14,989 nt of DNA from Enterobacteriaceae bacterium UBA2655 (GTDB lineage Bacteria > Pseudomonadota > Gammaproteobacteria > Enterobacterales > Enterobacteriaceae): NCBI GenBank assembly GCA_002359495.1, contig DENB01000015.1:25613-40601 (forward strand), written 5' to 3'. Below the pieces are notes generated by a model. The model worked only from the letters and a program-made list of their open reading frames with translations. It was not told the origin of the DNA and searched no databases. How positions within the stretch are numbered: the stretch's first letter is position 1; each line of letters opens with the position of its first letter. Below, piece by piece: positions 10,374-14,989 of the stretch. The position numbers and the translations under genes were made by a program.

Positions 10374-11123
10374 TTAGATTGAAAGACCGCCATCTATAAC
10401 CATAACCTGACCCGTGATATTCTTTCCGCCCTTACCTAAAAGGAAGGCAACCATATCAGCAATTTCTTCTGGCTGAGTCATTTTTCTTAAAGGCGTAGCT
10501 TTAACGAAATTATTAATCAACTTTTCGGGCATTGATGAGATCATATCAGTACCAACGAGGCCAGGCGCAATACAATTCACCCTGAAATTAAAGACGCCAA
10601 CTTCTTTCGCAAGGCTTTTAATAAAACCAATTTGCCCTGCTTTGGCGGCCGCATAATTGGCCTGGCCCGCGTTTCCTCTGATCCCGGTAATAGAACTCAT
10701 ATTTACAATGCATCCGTCTCCACTCCCCAACATCTCGTTCAGAAAAAAATGCGTTATAAAAAAAAGCGAATTTAAATTAACGTTAATAACATCGCTCCAT
10801 TCATCAGGATGCATATTAAGCAGGAAATTATCTTTGACGATACCGGCATTGTTTACAATTGCATAAGGAATGCCATGTTTATCGAATACCCTTTGGCTCA
10901 ATAATTTTACCTGTTCAAGCTTTCCAACATCACATGGATAGTTCCAGCAAGTTTCTTCATCTTTATTTAAGTGTTTCGTCAGATTTTCAGCATCTTCTTT
11001 ACCTTTGTTATAGGTAAAGACCACAGCATACCCCTCGTCAACAAGCTGTTTAACTATAGCAGCGCCAATCCCTCGATTACCTGCTGTAACTAAAACTAAT
11101 TTCTTGCTATTTACTGAAGTCAC
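10374..11123 (-). CDS. FabG-like 3-oxoacyl-ACP reductase (short-chain dehydrogenase)
   Basis: A 249-residue classical short-chain dehydrogenase. It has the nucleotide loop TAGNRGIG (13-20), NNAG (91-94), the active-site asparagine region NVN (about 115-117), serine at 143/144 (NMSSITG), and the catalytic pair Y157 and K161 in QANYAAAKAG. It ends with the FabG-like GQVMVIDGGLSI. The QANYAAAKAG stretch is almost the same as in FabG, so NADPH-dependent reduction of a beta-ketoacyl-ACP is the likely reaction. The start is a GTG at 11123, 14 bp after the hotdog gene stop, with a weak GAAGAGA ribosome site. No alternative ATG lies before the conserved N-terminus. DNA here is very AT-rich (15 of 60 G or C in one sampled line), unlike the flanking genome; the housekeeping fabG should lie elsewhere. 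Confidence 0.92.
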   Translation of the reverse strand: MTSVNSKKLVLVTAGNRGIGAAIVKQLVDEGYAVVFTYNKGKEDAENLTKHLNKDEETCWNYPCDVGKLEQVKLLSQRVFDKHGIPYAIVNNAGIVKDNFLLNMHPDEWSDVINVNLNSLFFITHFFLNEMLGSGDGCIVNMSSITGIRGNAGQANYAAAKAGQIGFIKSLAKEVGVFNFRVNCIAPGLVGTDMISSMPEKLINNFVKATPLRKMTQPEEIADMVAFLLGKGGKNITGQVMVIDGGLSI

Positions 11124-11137
11124 TGGTGATTCTCTTC

Positions 11138-11905
11138 TTAACCATAATCCATCATTTTTGTTAAACAGGCGATTGAACTTTGAAATATGATTTCACGCCC
11201 TTCGAACACATCAATATTAAACGTGCTGTATGCGGAATCGTGATTAATATAAACATCCTCTTCATAGACAGAAAACCTCATCGTGCCGATGTCAATATTC
11301 TCATAATGCAATAACTTTTCTGAAACGTAGAGATCTTGTGCTACATGAAAAGTCGTTATGCCTTCATTATTACCATTGCGCGCTATTTTCTGTGATTGTC
11401 TGTAGAAGTAATCATCCTTTTGTTGGTTGAAGGCGATAAAAAACAAAAGCGTATCCATTTTCACCCAAGCATCTTCAATATAAGAGTAATATTTTTTCAG
11501 TACATCAAAGTAGCCTTTTACAAAAGCTGGCGAAACATACACGCCATCGTGCGAACCGTTGTTTTCGGGGCGTTTCCCCGTCAATACCGTGCCCGTCACG
11601 CGGATATCAGCGTTGTCTTTTATACCCGATACGATTAAAGTTTTTTTACTGTCCTGTTGCTTAATATGATGCTTTATCTCCTCGTCTATATAAACGGTTT
11701 TTTTTATATAAAATTTCAGACTGCAATCTGTGTTAATGAAAGGAGCCAGGCTTATTTTAGCGTCGAGAAGAACTAGCATGCCTTGCACGATAACGTCGTC
11801 TAAACCATTTCTGTTAGCAACGTCACGATCAAAATGGACTCGATTACGGTCACCGGAATGTTCACCCCATTTTTCGACATCCTGATGCGAATAGCTTTTA
11901 ATCAC
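11138..11905 (-). CDS. MaoC-like hotdog protein, probable beta-hydroxyacyl dehydratase with second hotdog-like half
   Basis: A 255-residue protein. The first half carries the hydratase/dehydratase signature of MaoC/R-hydratase proteins: SGDRNRVHFD with D19 and H24 four residues apart, then an Ala/Gly segment and IVQGML. In the family these Asp and His residues are the catalytic pair that adds or removes water across an enoyl bond. The second half (about 130-255) lacks that motif but has hotdog-like strand patterns (GTMRFSVYEEDVYIN, STFNIDVFEGREIIFQSS). A double hotdog with one dead half is therefore likely. The start is a GTG at 11905 that overlaps the ketosynthase stop (GTGA), so translation depends on ribosomes coming from the KS gene. 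A thioesterase role is possible but less favoured. Expected job: dehydrate the hydroxyacyl-ACP made by the ketoreductase next door. Confidence 0.75.
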   Translation of the reverse strand: MIKSYSHQDVEKWGEHSGDRNRVHFDRDVANRNGLDDVIVQGMLVLLDAKISLAPFINTDCSLKFYIKKTVYIDEEIKHHIKQQDSKKTLIVSGIKDNADIRVTGTVLTGKRPENNGSHDGVYVSPAFVKGYFDVLKKYYSYIEDAWVKMDTLLFFIAFNQQKDDYFYRQSQKIARNGNNEGITTFHVAQDLYVSEKLLHYENIDIGTMRFSVYEEDVYINHDSAYSTFNIDVFEGREIIFQSSIACLTKMMDYG

Positions 11906-13173
11906 TGATTATACCTTTTGATCACAAGGCAACTGTTTGCGCCGCCAAAACCGTAATTGACATTGATTACGTGCTTGAGCTTTCTATTGTGGAGATGTTC
12001 ATTGGGCACGTAATTGAGATCGCATTTCGGATCCGGGGTACCATAATTAATGGTGGCAGGTATCATGTTATGCTCTAAGGTTTTCAGGCAGAAAATCGTT
12101 TCCATTGAGCCGGCCGCAGCAATCAAATGCCCGGTATAAGATTTGGTACTCGATATCGGGATATTGTAGGCGCGTTTTCCAAATACCTCTTTCAGAACCA
12201 GCGTTTCGTTATAGTCATTCATTGGCGTCGATGTGCCATGCGCATTGATATAATCGACCTCTTCAGGATTGATATCAGCGTACTCTATCGCTTTTTTGAT
12301 GGTTGTTACTCGCCCTACTAAATCAGGCGCAGGCGCAGTCAGGTTAATATAGGCATCGCTATAATTAGCGTAACCTATTACCTCTCCATAAATCCTGGCG
12401 TTCCTCTCCAGCGCATCTTCAAGTCTCTCTAAGCAAACAACCGCAGCGCCTTCAGATAAAATAAAACCGCTCCTTTCCAGACTGAACGGACAGCAGGCTC
12501 TTTTGATATCGGTGGTTTCTTTTGAAAGCGCGCCTAACACATCCACAGACCAGATCGTAAATGGTTGCATTAAGCTTTCACCACCTCCCGCCAACATCAT
12601 TTTCGCCCGGCCATTTTTGATGATTTCATAAGCATCGCCGATAGCGATATTACCGGTGGCGCAGGCGGCTACTGGCGTATTTTGGTAGCCGTTCAATCTC
12701 CAGTTAACTGAAATAACGGAAGTTGCGATACTTGGCATAGAATTAAAACAGCTATGGGCAGAGGCGGATAAAGCTTCTGGATCGCTATAAGCAAAATAAT
12801 TTACTGATGAACAATCAAATCCAGCCCAACCGCTGCCAAAAATGACGCCGCAGTCGCGTGAATCATAATGTGCAGAGATTTTTTGCTCTTCGCCAAAAGC
12901 CATTGTTATCGCTTCGTCAGCGGCAATAATGCCTAATTCAGCGAATCTTGGCGTATTTTTAAGGATTTTCTTTGAAAATTTATTAAGATCAAGTGGAGAT
13001 TTTATTTTTCCGAATATCCTTGCTGAAATACCTTTTCCCGGATCCTCCCAAACTTCATAACCGATTTTTTTATCAAGCAATGACTGCCAGATTTACCTGG
13101 AATTATTACCTAATGAACAGATTCCTCCATAGCCGGTAACAACAACCCGTTGCGAATTATAGGCTGAGCGCAT
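11902..13173 (-). pseudogene. FabF-like beta-ketoacyl-ACP synthase interrupted by an in-frame TAA at codon 27
   Basis: The natural start is the ATG at 13173, three bases after the ACP stop and behind an AAGAAGG ribosome site. It gives RVVVTGYGGICSLGNNSR, the conserved N-terminal strand of KAS-II enzymes. Codon 27 (13093-13095) is TAA, and the same frame then continues with IWQSLLDKKIGYEVW to a normal end, 423 positions in all, close to FabF length. Catalytic residues are intact: C171 (VAACATGN), H312 (NAHGTSTPMND), K344/H349 (KSYTGHL), and the gating NYGFGGANS. FabF-type enzymes condense acyl and malonyl-ACP. Restart at TTG 13080 would give 392 residues lacking the first core strand, so it is unlikely to be fully active. 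It could be a real nonsense mutation, recoding, or a sequencing error. Its stop overlaps the next gene. No second KS or chain-length factor is nearby. Confidence 0.85.
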
Positions 13174-13176
13174 ATT

Positions 13177-13428
13177 TTAACCCTTCTTTGAATACAAAGC
13201 TTCCAGATAGCTTACCATATCGCCAAAACTATCAATTTCAGCCTCAGCCAATTCGTTCAAATCTATTTCCAGGCCAATTTCCCTTTTAGCTTCAACTTTA
13301 ATAGTGACAAAATCAAGGCTCACCAGATCCAGCTCTTCGATTGTTGTCTCATTAGTTAAATTATTAATATCGAAATCAGTTAACCTTTCGATTAAACCTT
13401 TGAGGAACTTCTCTATCGTACTATCCAT
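13177..13428 (-). CDS. Acyl carrier protein
   Basis: An 83-residue acidic carrier protein with the standard four-helix ACP length. The attachment serine is S37, within LDLVSLDFVTIKVEAK; helix II follows, then an acidic C-terminal part (DLNELAEAEIDSFGDM) typical of ACPs. The usual DSL motif is VSL here, so the near-invariant Asp before the serine is replaced by Val. The ATG at 13428 is preferred over an upstream TTG because the helix-I start fits and AAAGGGA lies upstream, at a slightly long spacing. It is the first gene of the island operon, 3 bp before the KS start. Its phosphopantetheine arm would be added by the EntD-type transferase at the far end of the island or by a host enzyme. It is AT-rich and clearly distinct from housekeeping AcpP. 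Confidence 0.9.
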   Translation of the reverse strand: MDSTIEKFLKGLIERLTDFDINNLTNETTIEELDLVSLDFVTIKVEAKREIGLEIDLNELAEAEIDSFGDMVSYLEALYSKKG

Positions 13429-13513
13429 AATAAAATTAATCCCTTTCCAATAATGCAAATGACATTTATTCAGATAACGATCTCAATACTCTCATTAAAA
13501 AACTTTAATGATT

Positions 13514-13543
13514 AGAATAACTTTACACAGCGGGTAATGGCAA
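13514..13543 (-). promoter_or_regulatory. Candidate promoter of the ACP-KS-hotdog-KR-metalloprotein operon
   Basis: On the minus strand TTGCCA (13543-13538) and TATTCT (13519-13514) are separated by 18 bases. The inferred start would give a leader of roughly 80 bases before the ACP gene. Other AT-rich hexamers nearby make the choice uncertain. Confidence 0.35.
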
Positions 13544-13743
13544 TTCCACAACACAGATCACATTATTGACCTAAATAAAAAAACTATTAATCAGAAAAAA
13601 TAAAATATAAAAACACTACCAAGCAGATAAAAACAGGAAAAAAGAAAAAGAAAAAACTGAGATTTTATAAAGAAAGCGCCAAAACCATTCTGGCTGCGCG
13701 TAAAAATAAAATTGAGCTTGTTCTTAAATTTTTATCAGAAAAT

Positions 13744-13798
13744 CCTCTCGGGCTTCCCTTTAATATTTACTAAAAAAACATAAAGGTAGTCCGAGGGG
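13744..13798 (-). terminator. Imperfect inverted repeat downstream of ybbP
   Basis: Arms CCTCTCGGGCTTCCC and GGTAGTCCGAGGGG pair imperfectly (core CTCGG/CCGAG) starting ten bases after the ybbP stop, followed on the minus strand by ATTTTCTGATAAAAATTT. The position suits a ybbP transcription end. The long loop and broken T-tract make it a weak call. Confidence 0.35.
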
Positions 13799-13807
13799 AA
13801 ATCATGG

Positions 13808-14989
13808 TTATGCCGCTTCGAAACGGCGGAACAGCGCTTTGCCTTTCAACAGGCGCACACCCAGCCAGCCGCCGCAGAGCGAAAGCAGCAGCGCGCCAGT
13901 TAGCGGCAACGCCAGCCACAGCAGCCAGTCCGGCTGCCAGGGAAAATCGAAAATCTTCCGCTGCAATCCCCAGAGCGCCGCTTCCGCGCCAATCGCCGCC
14001 GCCACGCCCGCCACGATGCCGATCAGCGCGAACTCGCACCAGAGCGTGGCGCGCAGCAGTCGCCGGCTCGCTCCCAGCGTCCGGTAGACCACCAGCTCCT
14101 GACGTCGCTGCCGCATGCCGACCTGAATCTGCGCCAGCAGCAGCAGAATACCGCAGGCGGTAACCAGCACCACCATGATCTCCAGCGCCTGGCTGACCTG
14201 CGCCAGCACCTGACCGATCTGCCGCATAATGCTGCCGATATCCAGCAGGCTCAGCGTCGGAAACTGGCGATTCAGCTGCGCCAGCTGCGCGGGATTGTTC
14301 TCCATGCGGAAGCTGGTGAGCCAGGTTTGCGGCTGGCCGTCGAGCGCGCCGGGCGGAAAGATAAAGAAAAAGTTCGGCCGCAGGCTCTCCCAGTCGACCT
14401 TGCGCAGGCTGCTGATCCTGGCGGTAAACTGCTGCGTATCGCCAGTAAAGGTCAGGGTATCGCCGAGCGTGACGCCCAGCCGACCGGCCAGCTCCTCCTC
14501 AATCGACACTTCGCCCGCTTTGGGCGGCCAGCTGCCCGCCGTCAGCGGATTGTGTTCCGGGCGCGCCGACTGCCAGGTGAGGTTCAGCTCGCGGTTCAGC
14601 GCATTATCTTGTTTCGGGTCGACCTTTTTGCCGTTAATCTCCGTCAGGCGCACGCGTGCGATGGGATAGAACGTCTCCGCTTTAATCTGGTGCGCGGTGA
14701 GAAAATCGCGCACCTGCGGCACCTGCTCCTGCGTCATATTCAGCAGGAAATAGTTGGGGCTGTCCGGCGGCAGCTGTTGCTGCCAGCGATCGAGCAGATC
14801 GCCGCGCATCACCAGCAGCAGCGCCAGCAGCATAAACGACAGGGAAAAGGTCGAAAGCTGGCTCAGCGTCATCCACGGCTGACGCAGCAGTCGGTTAATT
14901 GCCAGGCGCAGCGCCAGATTGCGCACCACCAGACGGCGCAGCAGCAGCAGCGCGCCCCAGCCGAGCAACGCCAGCAGCGCGGCCAGCAG
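13808..14989 (-). CDS. ybbP: YbbP, FtsX-family ABC transporter permease (C-terminal part)
   Basis: 393 C-terminal residues are visible; the rest (E. coli YbbP is about 800 aa) lies beyond the window edge. The visible order is a membrane segment near the start (LSFMLLALLLVM), then a periplasmic domain of about 200 residues with VSIEEELAGRLGVTLGDTLTF. A C-terminal FtsX-like unit with three membrane helices follows (IMVVLVTACGILLLLAQI, FALIGIVAGVAAAIGAEAAL, LLWLALPLTGALLLSLCGGW). Between helices lies the cytoplasmic MRQRRQELVVYRTLGASR loop, the typical contact with the ATPase, here YbbA. The E. coli ybbA-ybbP pair neighbours tesA and is a predicted exporter or lipid/substrate extraction system. 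GC content returns to the core level. It is convergent with purK in E. coli too, which marks the island boundary. Confidence 0.93.
   Translation of the reverse strand: MLAALLALLGWGALLLLRRLVVRNLALRLAINRLLRQPWMTLSQLSTFSLSFMLLALLLVMRGDLLDRWQQQLPPDSPNYFLLNMTQEQVPQVRDFLTAHQIKAETFYPIARVRLTEINGKKVDPKQDNALNRELNLTWQSARPEHNPLTAGSWPPKAGEVSIEEELAGRLGVTLGDTLTFTGDTQQFTARISSLRKVDWESLRPNFFFIFPPGALDGQPQTWLTSFRMENNPAQLAQLNRQFPTLSLLDIGSIMRQIGQVLAQVSQALEIMVVLVTACGILLLLAQIQVGMRQRRQELVVYRTLGASRRLLRATLWCEFALIGIVAGVAAAIGAEAALWGLQRKIFDFPWQPDWLLWLALPLTGALLLSLCGGWLGVRLLKGKALFRRFEAA

Larger units (their letters stand above)
13429..13807. other. AT-rich intergenic region upstream of the ACP operon
   Basis: This gap of 379 bases between the ACP start and ybbP stop holds no convincing gene. 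It contains a candidate promoter for the island operon, a long purine-rich stretch on the plus strand (about 13627-13665, mostly A and G), and an imperfect inverted repeat next to ybbP. Its extreme AT-richness is what one expects of a horizontally acquired, possibly H-NS-bound control region. I see no tRNA, integrase or clear attachment-site repeat. Confidence 0.7.

Noticed and set aside
13536..13560. CRP-like half site TGTGATCTGTG upstream of the ACP operon
   Set aside because: Only the left half matches; the second half does not give TCACA, so a CRP site is not supported.
13594..13773. Open plus-strand frame ending LSENPLGLPFNIY before a TAA, resembling a small protein tail
   Set aside because: It has no ATG, GTG or TTG start, no ribosome site, and begins in a purine-rich tract that forces a run of lysines. 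It is most simply random open AT-rich sequence.

Overview
The window is a stretch of enterobacterial chromosome. FolD, YbcJ, CysS, PpiB, LpxH, PurE, PurK and YbbP all read like close relatives of the E. coli proteins, in E. coli-like relative order and orientation. The core genes are GC-rich (46 of 60 bases are G or C in a sampled purK line) and purE carries a recognisable PurR operator. This fits Enterobacterales, plausibly Erwiniaceae (Pantoea/Erwinia/Mixta-like); the genus cannot be fixed from this sequence.

Left part (1-6214), core genome: the 3' end of folD overlaps ybcJ (+). A stand-alone AAA-type ATPase and cysS lie on the minus strand, separated by a strong terminator. ppiB-lpxH (+, overlapping stop/start) and the PurR-regulated purEK pair (+, overlapping stop/start) follow.

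Middle part (about 6230-13800), accessory island between purK and ybbP: every gene is on the minus strand and base composition drops sharply (21 of 60 G or C in a sampled ACP line, 15 of 60 in a sampled ketoreductase line). In transcription order it encodes a small acyl carrier protein, a FabF-like ketosynthase, a MaoC-like two-domain hotdog protein, a FabG-like ketoreductase and a PF10118-type ferritin-like metalloprotein. A strong intrinsic terminator follows, then a FadH-type dienoyl-CoA reductase and an EntD-type phosphopantetheinyl transferase. Together these could prime a carrier protein, condense, ketoreduce, dehydrate and oxidise or reduce an acyl chain, so this looks like a compact type II fatty-acid/polyketide-like cluster. 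I do not recognise a named product. No acyltransferase, chain-length-factor partner, dedicated thioesterase, transporter or regulator is present.

The most striking detail is that the ketosynthase reading frame contains an in-frame TAA at codon 27 (13093-13095). Everything before and after the stop is in the same frame, and all catalytic residues are intact downstream. The pathway may therefore be recently inactivated in this genome, rescued by readthrough or restart, or the stop may be a sequencing error.

Right part (13808-14989), core genome again: the C-terminal half of ybbP, an FtsX-type ABC permease, on the minus strand and running off the window.
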